From: Shewanella japonica
GTDB lineage: Bacteria > Pseudomonadota > Gammaproteobacteria > Enterobacterales > Shewanellaceae
Assembly (NCBI RefSeq): GCF_002075795.1
Contig: NZ_CP020472.1
Location: 1,905,001-1,969,000, forward strand
Direction: 5' to 3'
DNA length: 64,000 nt
Of this stretch, positions 56,067 through 64,000 are shown piece by piece; the first letter of the stretch is position 1; every line of letters starts with the position of its first letter. A program made the translations under genes and the position numbers. Under the pieces are notes generated by a model. That model had not been told where the DNA came from, made no database searches, and was given only the letters and a program-made list of their open reading frames with translations.

Positions 56067-56285
56067 TTAGTCAGCCTTTACTGATTGTGCCAATGCTTTT
56101 GCAAATTGTTCAGCAACCTGTTGACGAGATTCGCTAGGTACTTTGTTCTCTAGTAAATGTGAAACACAATTACCTAATACCATCAGACTTAAATCAGTCG
56201 GTGCTTGATGCTTGTTGAGTACTGCTAATAACTCAGTAATTAACGCTTCAACTTGGGTGTTGGTATATTTAGATTGGATAGCCAT
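56067..56285 (-). CDS. yejL: YejL-family small protein (DUF1414)
   Basis: A 72-residue soluble helical protein of the YejL family, recognised by SKYTNTQVEALITELLAVLN and LMVLGNCVSHLLE. The function is unknown. As in E. coli it lies just upstream of yejM on the same strand and is divergent from yejK. Confidence 0.88.
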   Translation of the reverse strand: MAIQSKYTNTQVEALITELLAVLNKHQAPTDLSLMVLGNCVSHLLENKVPSESRQQVAEQFAKALAQSVKAD

Positions 56286-56561
56286 AATCAGAAAAGTTCA
56301 AAAAGTAATGAATTAGCCGCCTATTATATCGGATTTCATATTATCTTGCTGTAGTTTATTGTGGTGAAAATAGCGTCGAAATTTAGCAATTTAATGGCCT
56401 TGTTAAGTACAAATTGAAATAAATATAGCGGTTGAGTTAACTAAAATTGGCACTTGAAGCTATTGGCATTTTTCGTAATATTTTTTGAGACTTTTTTAAC
56501 GTGTCTGTTATGATATTCAGCGCTATTTCGCTTCCATATATTACAGATTCAGTTAGGGCTT

Positions 56562-57590
56562 ATGAGCATCAATATCGAACAAGCAATTATCCACGAAATT
56601 TCCCAAGACAGTCAGGGTCAACTCAGTTGTCGTTTAAGACCACAACCTCTACTAAATAGCAGTGCTGTAGAAGCGATGCTAGAAGAGTTGCATCAAACCT
56701 ATACGGGTAAAGCTGGTAAAGGCTTTGGCTTTTTTGGCACACACGGTGAAGATGGTGAAGCCAACCCTGCTTTTTCTGACGCATTAAATGAATATCGAAG
56801 CGGCGAACTAGGATTTGTTGAGTTTAGTAGTGCTGCAAGTAAGTTACTTCAGGAAGAACTTGCGAAATATGACTTTAGTCAAGGCGGTTTTTTGTTGATG
56901 TCTTGCTATACCAGCATGACAAGTGATTATTTATTCGTGGCATTGTTAAACGCAAAATCGTCAATGACGGTGTTAGATGATATGGAACTATCGCAAAACA
57001 ACCATCTTGATTTAACGAATGTTCAGTTGGCAGCTCGAATTGATTTAACAGAATGGCAAGCAGATAAAGATTCACGTAAATATATTTCGTTTGTACGTGG
57101 TCGTGCGGGCCGTAAAGTGGCAGACTTTTTCTTGGATTTCATGGGCTGTGTTGAAGGCGTGAATACTAAGGCGCAGAATAAAACATTAATGCACGCAGTT
57201 GAAGACTTTGTCGCCAGTAGTGAATTGACTAAAGATGAGCGTCAACAATGTCGTGATAAAGTGTTTGATTACTGCAGTGAGCGTGCCGATGAAGGCGCTG
57301 ATATCGAAGTAAAAGATTTGGCTGATGAATTGGCCGATTCTGGTATGGATTCGTTTTACGATTTTGCTTGTGGCGGCGCTTACGAGTTAGATGAGGAGTT
57401 TCCTGCCGATAAAGCCAGTTTACGCACCTTAAAGAAGTTTTCGGGTACTGGTGGTGGCGTTACATTGAGCTTTGATGGCGGCCATTTAGGTGAGAGAGTT
57501 ATCTACGATCCTATTTCTGACACCATTCTTATTAAGGGTGTTCCTGCTAACTTGAAAGATCAGTTAGATCGCCGCCTTAAAGGTGAATAA
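56562..57590 (+). CDS. yejK: Nucleoid-associated protein NdpA/YejK
   Basis: A 342-residue cytoplasmic protein of the NdpA family, found on the nucleoid. Family marks are [16 protein letters not shown] at the start, [27 protein letters not shown] segments and [20 protein letters not shown]. It is divergent from yejL, the same arrangement as in E. coli, and ends with its own terminator. Confidence 0.93.
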   Translation: MSINIEQAIIHEISQDSQGQLSCRLRPQPLLNSSAVEAMLEELHQTYTGKAGKGFGFFGTHGEDGEANPAFSDALNEYRSGELGFVEFSSAASKLLQEELAKYDFSQGGFLLMSCYTSMTSDYLFVALLNAKSSMTVLDDMELSQNNHLDLTNVQLAARIDLTEWQADKDSRKYISFVRGRAGRKVADFFLDFMGCVEGVNTKAQNKTLMHAVEDFVASSELTKDERQQCRDKVFDYCSERADEGADIEVKDLADELADSGMDSFYDFACGGAYELDEEFPADKASLRTLKKFSGTGGGVTLSFDGGHLGERVIYDPISDTILIKGVPANLKDQLDRRLKGE

Positions 57591-57610
57591 AGAAACAATA
57601 TTCAATTAAA

Positions 57611-57634
57611 GCGCCCATATGGGCGTTTTTTTTT
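57611..57634 (+). terminator. Terminator of yejK
   Basis: A GC-rich stem (CGCCC with GGGCG, ATAT loop) followed by a T9 run, about 20 bp beyond the yejK stop. Confidence 0.9.
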
Positions 57635-57791
57635 GCATTTATTATATGCATTTAACGATTTCGGTACATATAAGAGCTAATTTAGGCATAAATACATTTA
57701 AAGATTTAAATTTGAATTTATTTAAGTACACTAGCCGACAAATTTAAACCTAATATTGATAGTTATGAAAATATAACTATGTGGGGGATAC

Positions 57792-58739
57792 ATGATTACT
57801 GCCTATGTTTATAAAAATCGCAAGTTAACTGTTCACGAACTGAATGTTCAAGACAGTATACCCGAACAAACATTATGGTTAGACATGTTCAAACCCAATG
57901 ATGATGAAAGGGAATGGTTGAGTCGGTTTTCGGTCGAGGAAGTTCCCGACGAAGAAGACATCAACGAAATTGAAGCCTCGGCTCGTTTTTTCCAAAGTAA
58001 AGATGGATTGCATATTAATTCGTTATTCCCGCAACGTGTTGGCTCGGATGTGCGAGCGATTAACGTATCGTTTAACTTGAGAAAGGATTTCTTACTGACT
58101 ATTCGTGAAGATGATGTCGGTTTGATCCGTTTATTACGCAACTATTTACGTCTTGGCCGTTTGGATGCCACCACGCCTCAAGGATTAATGCTAGAGCTAT
58201 TCCATCTAAAAGTGGATTACCTGTCTGATTTAATTGAAGACGTTTACTCTGTTCTTGATGATGTAAGCGAAAAAGTGTTTGATGATGAAGAGTTAGATGA
58301 AGTATTCAAAATGATCACGCTGCAAGAAGACTCAAACGGTAAAATCCGTCTAAGTTTGCTTGATACTCAGCGCTCATTACGATATATCCAACGTTACTAC
58401 CGCGATCATTTATCTGAAGAAAATATCAAGGATATTCGTGAGATGTTGTCGGATATTGAGTCGTTAATGCCTCATAGCCAATTCATCTTTGATAAGTTGA
58501 ATTTTTTGCTTGATGCAGCCATGGGCTTCAGTGGCATTCAGCAAACCAAGATTATTAAAATGTTCTCGGTTGCCGCCGTGGTGTTTTTACCACCAACGGT
58601 AATTGCAAGTAGTTACGGAATGAACTTTGTTAATATGCCAGAGTTAGATTGGCGTTTTGGTTACCCAATGGCGATAGGATTGATGTTAGCTAGTGCCGGT
58701 GGTACATATTTATTCTTCAAGCGAAAAGGCTGGTTATAA
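57792..58739 (+). CDS. corA: CorA-family divalent-cation transporter
   Basis: A 315-residue protein. A cytoplasmic N-terminal domain (about 1-250) with long helices leads to two TM helices at the C-terminus. The signature selectivity loop is SSYGMNFVNMPEL (residues about 275-285), and the end is FKRKGWL, basic as usual. It transports Mg2+ and possibly Co2+ or Ni2+. A GGGGGA site precedes the ATG. Confidence 0.92.
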   Translation: MITAYVYKNRKLTVHELNVQDSIPEQTLWLDMFKPNDDEREWLSRFSVEEVPDEEDINEIEASARFFQSKDGLHINSLFPQRVGSDVRAINVSFNLRKDFLLTIREDDVGLIRLLRNYLRLGRLDATTPQGLMLELFHLKVDYLSDLIEDVYSVLDDVSEKVFDDEELDEVFKMITLQEDSNGKIRLSLLDTQRSLRYIQRYYRDHLSEENIKDIREMLSDIESLMPHSQFIFDKLNFLLDAAMGFSGIQQTKIIKMFSVAAVVFLPPTVIASSYGMNFVNMPELDWRFGYPMAIGLMLASAGGTYLFFKRKGWL

Positions 58740-58766
58740 AACCTATTTAAGTCCTTTGTTAATATT

Positions 58767-58806
58767 AAAAGCCATTAGTAACGTTAAGTTATTAATGGCT
58801 TTTTTG
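58767..58806. terminator. Bidirectional terminator between corA and the HD-GYP gene
   Basis: AGCCATTAGTAAC pairs with GTTATTAATGGCT (13 bp, one wobble) around a 5-nt loop, flanked by A and T runs on both sides. It lies between the convergent stops at 58739 and 58846. Confidence 0.85.
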
Positions 58807-58845
58807 TATCTGTTAAATAGATTTTTATGCTTGTTTTAATAAGGA

Positions 58846-60102
58846 TTACCCTTGGCCAATACCATAGCTTATGCGCTCTCTTGGGCTTAAATATTTTAGA
58901 ATATTTTCGGGTAATGCTGATATCGGCAAACATCGTGCAATACTGATTTCTTCGCGTTCTAAGTCAATGATTGGTGCTTGTTCTTTTGGAACGAGTGCGT
59001 CGTATAGCATGATTTGAGGGTATAAAATCTTATTTATATTTACAGACATCACCATGCCAAATTGACCGCTTGAAAGCTCTACAACACTACCAGGTGGGTA
59101 AATACCAATGGTTTTGATTAAGGTGCCGACATATTCTTGATTGAGCTTATCTTTATAGTTTTTATAAATATAACCTAAAGAAGCATAAGGCGTTTTCGCT
59201 TTTGTAGTCTTAGTGCCGTTACACAAATCATCATACTCATTGACTACCGTGATAAGTTGGGAGTATTTATCTAACTCATCTCCTTTAAGTCCTTTGGGGT
59301 AGCCAGAACCGTCCAGAAATTCATGATGATTGGCTATCATGGGTTTAGCTTCTTCAGGAAAAGTATCGGCAATTTTAAGGAAGTTGAGACTCATTAAAGG
59401 GTGCTGCTTTATAAGGTTTTGTTCCGGTTTATTTAAAGGAGCTTGTTTATTCAGTACATTGCTAGGAATTTTAAGTTTGCCAATATCATGAAATAGGGCA
59501 CCTAAGCCAATCTGCTCAATCTCTTCTCGTGACCAATTCAAGCTTTTTGCTAACATCATGCAAAGCACTGAGACATTCAGTGAATGGTGATATATTAAAT
59601 CGCCAGGTTTGACATCACCCATAAGATGTAACACTAAATCATCAGAATTAAGCAGCATAGTGGTCATCGAGCTCACCATGTCTTTAGCATCGTTGACAGC
59701 GTTTAATGGTCGACTACCGAGTTTTGAGATACTAGAGCGCATAATTGATAATGAACGGTCAAACTGTTGCTCAGTCTTTTTAAGTCCTCTTCTAAGCTTC
59801 TTTTGCGTTTCAATTTGATCATGTTTGTACTGATCCATTTCAAGCTTGAGCTTATCGAGAGAAGCAGTATCTGTAAGTACTTCTTTTGCATCTTTAGCGG
59901 GTTTATCACGTAACTCAGTGTCGCTTTTAGTGGGCACGAATAAAACGGTTTCGATACCTAAACTTTTAATTAAATCGATTTGAGACTGACTTTTAACCTT
60001 GAAACGACTAAATAGAAATGGGTGATCCTTCCAAGATACAGGCAAGCAAATAAAATTGCCGACTTGGATTTCATCGATTGAAACTTTTACTGTGTTTTTC
60101 AT
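58846..60102 (-). CDS. HD-GYP cyclic-di-GMP phosphodiesterase
   Basis: A 418-residue cytoplasmic protein. An N-terminal DUF3391-type domain (about 1-120) leads to an HD-GYP domain (about 160-340). Motifs are HHSLNVSVLCMMLAK, LFHDIGKLKIP, the second metal His pair ANHHEFLDGSGYPKGLKG, which holds the GYP triad, and NEYDDLCNG. A coiled stretch lies at about 75-125. The enzyme probably hydrolyses c-di-GMP. It stands alone and is divergent from the oxygenase gene. Confidence 0.92.
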   Translation of the reverse strand: MKNTVKVSIDEIQVGNFICLPVSWKDHPFLFSRFKVKSQSQIDLIKSLGIETVLFVPTKSDTELRDKPAKDAKEVLTDTASLDKLKLEMDQYKHDQIETQKKLRRGLKKTEQQFDRSLSIMRSSISKLGSRPLNAVNDAKDMVSSMTTMLLNSDDLVLHLMGDVKPGDLIYHHSLNVSVLCMMLAKSLNWSREEIEQIGLGALFHDIGKLKIPSNVLNKQAPLNKPEQNLIKQHPLMSLNFLKIADTFPEEAKPMIANHHEFLDGSGYPKGLKGDELDKYSQLITVVNEYDDLCNGTKTTKAKTPYASLGYIYKNYKDKLNQEYVGTLIKTIGIYPPGSVVELSSGQFGMVMSVNINKILYPQIMLYDALVPKEQAPIIDLEREEISIARCLPISALPENILKYLSPRERISYGIGQG

Positions 60103-60230
60103 AGGTTAAAACAGGTACCTAAATTTATTTTTGTTATTATGTAGCTAACCATCTGTACTCATCCCTTTTGCTAATCGACAGTTTCCATGGCAGCATATTA
60201 CCAAACAGATATAAAAAGTGCTTATTTAAT

Positions 60231-60932
60231 ATGGATTTTATTGAAGTCATACCAAATGCGTTAGATGAAGATTTATGCGATCGATTGATTGCCGCTTTTG
60301 AACAGCACCCAGGAGTCATTGAAGGTAAAACTGGTCAAGGTGTTGATAAGGCTAAAAAACATAGTTTTGATTTAACCTTAGACATTCATGCTGATTTAGC
60401 GCCGCTAAGAAATGAAATTTTACAATTAACGCTTAAGCATGCGGCTTCATACTTTACTCAATATTCGATGGCGTTAATGGGAGCGGTGTCAGTAGCTGTC
60501 GCTGATGAGCATGGTCAAGCAGTGACTTTACAACCCAACAATTTCGATGCTTTAGGTGCGCCTCGAGCAGAAGCGCTAACCAAGTATTTGTATCGAAGTG
60601 GCAATGTAAATTTGCAAAAATATCCTATGGGGCTAGGGGGCTACCCTCATTGGCATTCTGAGCATTTTCCGCAATCTGGTTCACATGAAGCATTACATCG
60701 AGTACTACTTTATATGTTTTATTTAAACGATGTGGAAGAGGGGGGAGAGACGGAGTTTTTTTACCAACAGAAAAGCATTAAACCTAAAAAAGGGACCATG
60801 GTTATTGCCCCTGCGGGTTTCACTCACACCCATAAAGGTAATAAGCCAATCAGTGGTGATAAATATATCGCCACGTCTTGGATTATGTTTAACCGGGCAG
60901 AGCAGCTCTATGCACCATTAAATAGTAAATAG
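60231..60932 (+). CDS. 2OG-Fe(II) oxygenase
   Basis: A 233-residue cytoplasmic prolyl-4-hydroxylase-type dioxygenase. The metal triad is visible as HWHSEHF (H-x-E) and the distal His in GFTHTHKGNK, with the 2-oxoglutarate Lys/Arg likely in DKYIATSW. ATG 60231 is preferred over 60168, which adds 21 residues lacking conservation. The substrate is not known; related proteins act on peptides or small molecules. Confidence 0.8.
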   Translation: MDFIEVIPNALDEDLCDRLIAAFEQHPGVIEGKTGQGVDKAKKHSFDLTLDIHADLAPLRNEILQLTLKHAASYFTQYSMALMGAVSVAVADEHGQAVTLQPNNFDALGAPRAEALTKYLYRSGNVNLQKYPMGLGGYPHWHSEHFPQSGSHEALHRVLLYMFYLNDVEEGGETEFFYQQKSIKPKKGTMVIAPAGFTHTHKGNKPISGDKYIATSWIMFNRAEQLYAPLNSK

Positions 60933-60941
60933 TGTTCATTG

Positions 60942-62294
60942 TTATTGAGGGGGGATTTTGATAGTAAATTTAGCCCCTTCAAGCTCACTTTCGGTGATTG
61001 ATAATAGACCATGGTAACTACTGACAATTTCGTTACACACTGCTAAACCTATGCCTTGACCCGGTGATTGGGTATCGGCGCGCACTCCTCGTTGAATGAT
61101 GCGTGCTTTTAATGATTCATCAACGCCAGGTCCATCATCTTCAACACAAAGGATAGAATGTCCCTCACTATCAATTGTCGCAGTTACAATAACTTCGCTA
61201 ATACAAAGCCTGAATGCATTTTCCATTAGGTTGCCACACAGTTCCATTAAATCTCCTTTATTAATAGGAAAGTTAATATCAGAATCGATGTGACTGCTAA
61301 ATTTGACGTTTTTTTCTTGATAAATCTTGAACAACATTTGCGACAACTGCTCAACCATAGGTTGAACCGGTGTTTGTTCTTGAACGAGCCCTTGACGACC
61401 GACTAAAGCGCGTTTTAATTGATATTTTACCAACTGATCCATCTGTCCCACTTGCTGCATGATTTTTTCACTGGCATCTGATTTTGACAACGTCGCGTCA
61501 TCAGTTATTGCATGAACAGCGGCAAGGCGCGTTTTTAAACTATGGGCTAAGTCATTCATAGCATTCTGGTAACGCTCTTGTTGCGCACTCGATTGCGATA
61601 ATAGTTGGTTTAATGCTTGAGTTACCCCTTCTAATTCTTGTGGGTAACCATCTGACAGTGATTTTTTGTTGCCGTCACCAATTGCTTGTAATTCACTTTT
61701 GAGCCTCGTTAGTGGGCGCATTCCCCAATAGGCCGCACTAATCAGTAATATAAACGCAAGCAACATGACGACACCAAGACGTAAATAAGTCAACTTTTTA
61801 AATCGTTTAAAGTCGTTCTCTACGGTGTCAGCTTCTTTTAATACCACCATATTGTATTGGGTTTGATTGAGTTCAACGGGCAGTAGATAGGCAAAGTAGG
61901 AACGATTATCTGACATGTTTAGAAAGTAAGGGGGATTGGAGTCGACTATAGATTCAAATCGTTCACATATATTGGTTAACCCAGCATCGGTAGCGAGTGA
62001 TGAGGTCCATACGTCTGCAAAGTCTTGACTACAGCTGGCCATCATATAGCGTTTTTGCTTATTGTTTTCCATTAACCAATTATTATTGGCAGGAATAAGG
62101 TCGTGTTCACGCAGTTCAGCTGCAATTTGCGGCATTTCAGCGATAAGCTGAGCCGTTTCTTTATTATAACTGTTTTGCGCATGAAGAATGGTTACTGACC
62201 ATGCAAGGCCAAAGCCTACCAGTGCGATGATAGTTAACGAGGTAATAAACATCCTCGTGAGTAGGCGTTTTTTGGGCTTAAACCTTAGCTGCAT
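60942..62294 (-). CDS. PhoQ-like sensor histidine kinase
   Basis: A 450-residue inner-membrane kinase. TM1 lies at about 13-35, a periplasmic sensor (about 36-168) with Cys88 and Cys110, TM2 at about 170-191, then HAMP and HisKA. The H box is DLAHSLKTRLAAVHAI with His251. The ATPase domain has N box ELCGNLMENAF, G1 DDGPGVD and G2 GQGIGLAVCNEIV. In the H box PhoQ-type kinases have HSLKTP; here position 256 is Arg instead of Pro. It lacks the acidic patch of enteric PhoQ. It overlaps the regulator gene by 10 bp. Confidence 0.88.
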   Translation of the reverse strand: MQLRFKPKKRLLTRMFITSLTIIALVGFGLAWSVTILHAQNSYNKETAQLIAEMPQIAAELREHDLIPANNNWLMENNKQKRYMMASCSQDFADVWTSSLATDAGLTNICERFESIVDSNPPYFLNMSDNRSYFAYLLPVELNQTQYNMVVLKEADTVENDFKRFKKLTYLRLGVVMLLAFILLISAAYWGMRPLTRLKSELQAIGDGNKKSLSDGYPQELEGVTQALNQLLSQSSAQQERYQNAMNDLAHSLKTRLAAVHAITDDATLSKSDASEKIMQQVGQMDQLVKYQLKRALVGRQGLVQEQTPVQPMVEQLSQMLFKIYQEKNVKFSSHIDSDINFPINKGDLMELCGNLMENAFRLCISEVIVTATIDSEGHSILCVEDDGPGVDESLKARIIQRGVRADTQSPGQGIGLAVCNEIVSSYHGLLSITESELEGAKFTIKIPPQ

Positions 62295-62959
62295 GGTAGA
62301 TTAAATTTATATCCTTGACCGCGGATGGTAGCGATTGGGTTATCCATACCGCCTTTATTAAGTTTTTTTCGAATACGGCTGACCATGACTTCAATGGTAT
62401 TCGGGTCGCCTTCTTTATCACCGTAAACGACATCAAGTAAACGTTGCTTGGCTACAACTTCATGGCAGTGACGCATGAGGTATTCAAGAATTAAATATTC
62501 AAATGCAGTAACTTCCATAACCTCAGCATTTAGCGTGACTTGTTTTGCTGCTAAATCTAATTGTAGTGGCCCACTACTAATGGTCGGTTTTACAAACCCA
62601 GCGCTCCGTCTTACCAAGGCGTCAAGTCGAGCAACTAACTCTTCTTTTTGGAATGGTTTGACTAAGTAATCATCTGCACCTGCATTTAATCCTTCAACCT
62701 TATCTTGCCAGTTAACTCGGGCAGTTAGAATAAGGATAGGCGCTTTTACATCGGCATTACGGATATCTGATATGAGTGTCATACCGTCTTTATCAGGTAG
62801 GCCTAAATCAACAATAGCGATATCAATAGGGTAATTGGTTGCTTGATAAAACCCTTCTTTCGCAGTCAGTGCCACTTGTACTTGATTACCTAATTCAGAT
62901 AATTGCACATTTAAGTGGTGGGATAAAATTGGGTCATCTTCTATTACCAAAATTCTCAT
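62285..62959 (-). CDS. PhoP-like response regulator
   Basis: A 224-residue OmpR/PhoP-type regulator. The receiver domain (about 1-115) has the acidic pocket IEDDP, phosphoacceptor Asp in IVDLGLPDKDGM (about residue 51), Thr in LTARVNW and Lys in YLVKPFQKEE. The winged-helix effector domain (about 125-222) ends IATIRGQGYKFNL. It aligns closely with enteric PhoP, whose regulon answers Mg2+ and envelope stress. It is the upstream gene of the pair. Confidence 0.9.
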   Translation of the reverse strand: MRILVIEDDPILSHHLNVQLSELGNQVQVALTAKEGFYQATNYPIDIAIVDLGLPDKDGMTLISDIRNADVKAPILILTARVNWQDKVEGLNAGADDYLVKPFQKEELVARLDALVRRSAGFVKPTISSGPLQLDLAAKQVTLNAEVMEVTAFEYLILEYLMRHCHEVVAKQRLLDVVYGDKEGDPNTIEVMVSRIRKKLNKGGMDNPIATIRGQGYKFNLPCS

Positions 62960-63095
62960 AACAAATACTCTTTGGTGAAATCGTAATATTTCTTTGCATT
63001 AAATGATCGCTTAAGAAAAGTACAAGGCGATAAGCATAGTGGCATCTTAGCCCGACGATACTTAACCTTAACTGACTGTAATCTGTAATTGTTTA

Positions 63096-63818
63096 TCAGA
63101 CAATAAGTTGATTGATTAAATTCGTTAAAATAGTGATTGAGACACCCATAAATATAATGCCTGTTATAGCATCAATGAGCAGGCTGCCTTTAGCCATTTT
63201 ATGTTGTATCTGTGGTTTCGTAAGAATGATAGCAAGAAAACTAAACCAACAAAGGGAAAGCGTGAATAATAGACTTGCTGAAGCTACTTTTGTAGCTAGT
63301 GTAACCTGTGGTGTAACTAAAACAGTAAAGATTGTGATGAAAAAGATCAAAGCCTTAGGGTTAAGTAAATTTGTATAAAGCCCAATTTTGAATCCTTTAG
63401 CTGATGAAAATGTTAAATGTTCTAAATCGTTATTATTAGGTTGATTGGGGGCTTTGTCTTGGGTTTCATGCTCAAAAGATGATGGTTCACTGAAATTTTT
63501 TTCTTCGTTTTTAGTGTTTTTTTTGAATGATGATAATGCAGAAGATAAAGCACCAAATCCCATCCATGCAAGGTAACAGGCTCCAATAATTTGCACTGCA
63601 AAATAGGCAAACTCAGATTGACGTATCATTAAGCTGATACCTAATAGTGAAAGTAGACTATGTATTAGTATGGCGAGGCTAATACCAAAGGCACACATTA
63701 ATGCAATCCGCCGCGGTTGCTGTGTCGCTGTTTTGACTATGATAGCAAAGTCTGGTCCAGGGCTGATAAGAGCTAGGCTGTGTACAACAGCGAGAGTCGA
63801 TAGAAGAGCAAAATCCAT
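63096..63818 (-). CDS. LysE/RhtB-family amino acid exporter
   Basis: A 240-residue protein with about six TM helices. The family motif is SPGPDFAIIVKTATQQPRR near the N-terminus, and GLYTNLLNPKALIFFITIF begins the second half. It is longer than typical LysE family members (about 205) because of a hydrophilic segment at about residues 98-137, rich in Lys, Glu, Asn, Ser, between the third and fourth helices. The exported amino acid is unknown. It seems to be a single gene. Confidence 0.85.
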   Translation of the reverse strand: MDFALLSTLAVVHSLALISPGPDFAIIVKTATQQPRRIALMCAFGISLAILIHSLLSLLGISLMIRQSEFAYFAVQIIGACYLAWMGFGALSSALSSFKKNTKNEEKNFSEPSSFEHETQDKAPNQPNNNDLEHLTFSSAKGFKIGLYTNLLNPKALIFFITIFTVLVTPQVTLATKVASASLLFTLSLCWFSFLAIILTKPQIQHKMAKGSLLIDAITGIIFMGVSITILTNLINQLIV

Positions 63819-64000
63819 TTAAATTCCATTTGAGTATTTGTTAAACCAGGTTTTACATGAACGCATTTTTATCTGAAAACAGTTTATATGGTCATAGATT
63901 AACGATAAAAAAGGCAAGGTGTCTATTATATGAGCCTTAAACGAGTCATATACGAGCCAAATATGAGTTATTTGGTATTGATTGTTTTGTTTCTATTTTA

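Noticed and set aside
1..64000. CRISPR array, prophage, integron or insertion sequence
   Set aside because: I saw no regular repeat-spacer array, transposase, integrase or phage structural gene. The tandem repeats present are short and in recB.

Overview
The window looks like ordinary chromosome from a marine gammaproteobacterium of the genus Shewanella or a very close relative. The DNA is moderately AT-rich by eye. Supporting gene sets are a napEDABC periplasmic nitrate reductase operon, a GntR-type prpR-prpB-prpC-acnD-prpF methylcitrate operon, msrPQ, recCBD, a yejK / yejL-yejM block, and a gene of the Shewanella-rich family I recall as DUF3083. This assignment rests on gene content and recalled protein families, not on a search. 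I see no insertion sequence, prophage, integrase, CRISPR array or rRNA.

Layout. 1-5.7 kb: the end of an AraC-type regulator, then two tandem lipoproteins sharing a two-heme c-type module (one fused to a beta-helix) and a protein of unknown function. 5.9-14.2 kb: tesA divergent from ybbA-ybbP, a LysR regulator, a TIGR01777-type epimerase, a TqsA-like permease and an RNA-methyltransferase-like gene. 14.7-21.5 kb: napEDABC with an FNR/EtrA-like site upstream, then two orphan periplasmic solute-binding proteins with no permease nearby. 21.5-25 kb: a small lipoprotein, an unknown small protein, D-Ala-D-Ala ligase and an acyltransferase. 25.1-32.2 kb: the propionate/methylcitrate operon with palindromic operators around its first promoter. 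32.4-43.1 kb: an EamA exporter and recCBD. 43.5-47.5 kb: a MoxR / DUF58 / transglutaminase operon. 47.6-53.7 kb: lytic transglycosylase, rmuC, msrPQ and a small membrane protein. 53.9-64 kb: tRNA-Pro(GGG), yejM/yejL/yejK, corA, an HD-GYP phosphodiesterase, a 2OG-Fe(II) oxygenase, a PhoPQ-like two-component pair and a LysE-type exporter.

Several genes work together. NapD assists maturation of NapA, and NapC passes quinol electrons through NapB to NapA. PrpC, AcnD, PrpF and PrpB run the methylcitrate cycle from propionyl-CoA to pyruvate and succinate under PrpR. RecBCD repairs double-strand breaks. MsrPQ repairs oxidised periplasmic methionines.

Three genes are broken as written: ybbA by an in-frame TAA, the TIGR01777 epimerase by a frameshift at a C8 tract, and the lytic transglycosylase by a frameshift at an A7 tract inside its signal peptide. 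Either the strain carries young lesions or the sequence has small errors; raw reads would decide. I did not find a clearly new multi-gene system. The best leads are the beta-helix/cytochrome fusion with its tandem paralogue, the orphan GlpV-like binding-protein pair beside nap, a short ORF with a strong ribosome-binding site upstream of recC, the internal hairpin of the prp operon, and repeat-bearing insertions in RecB.
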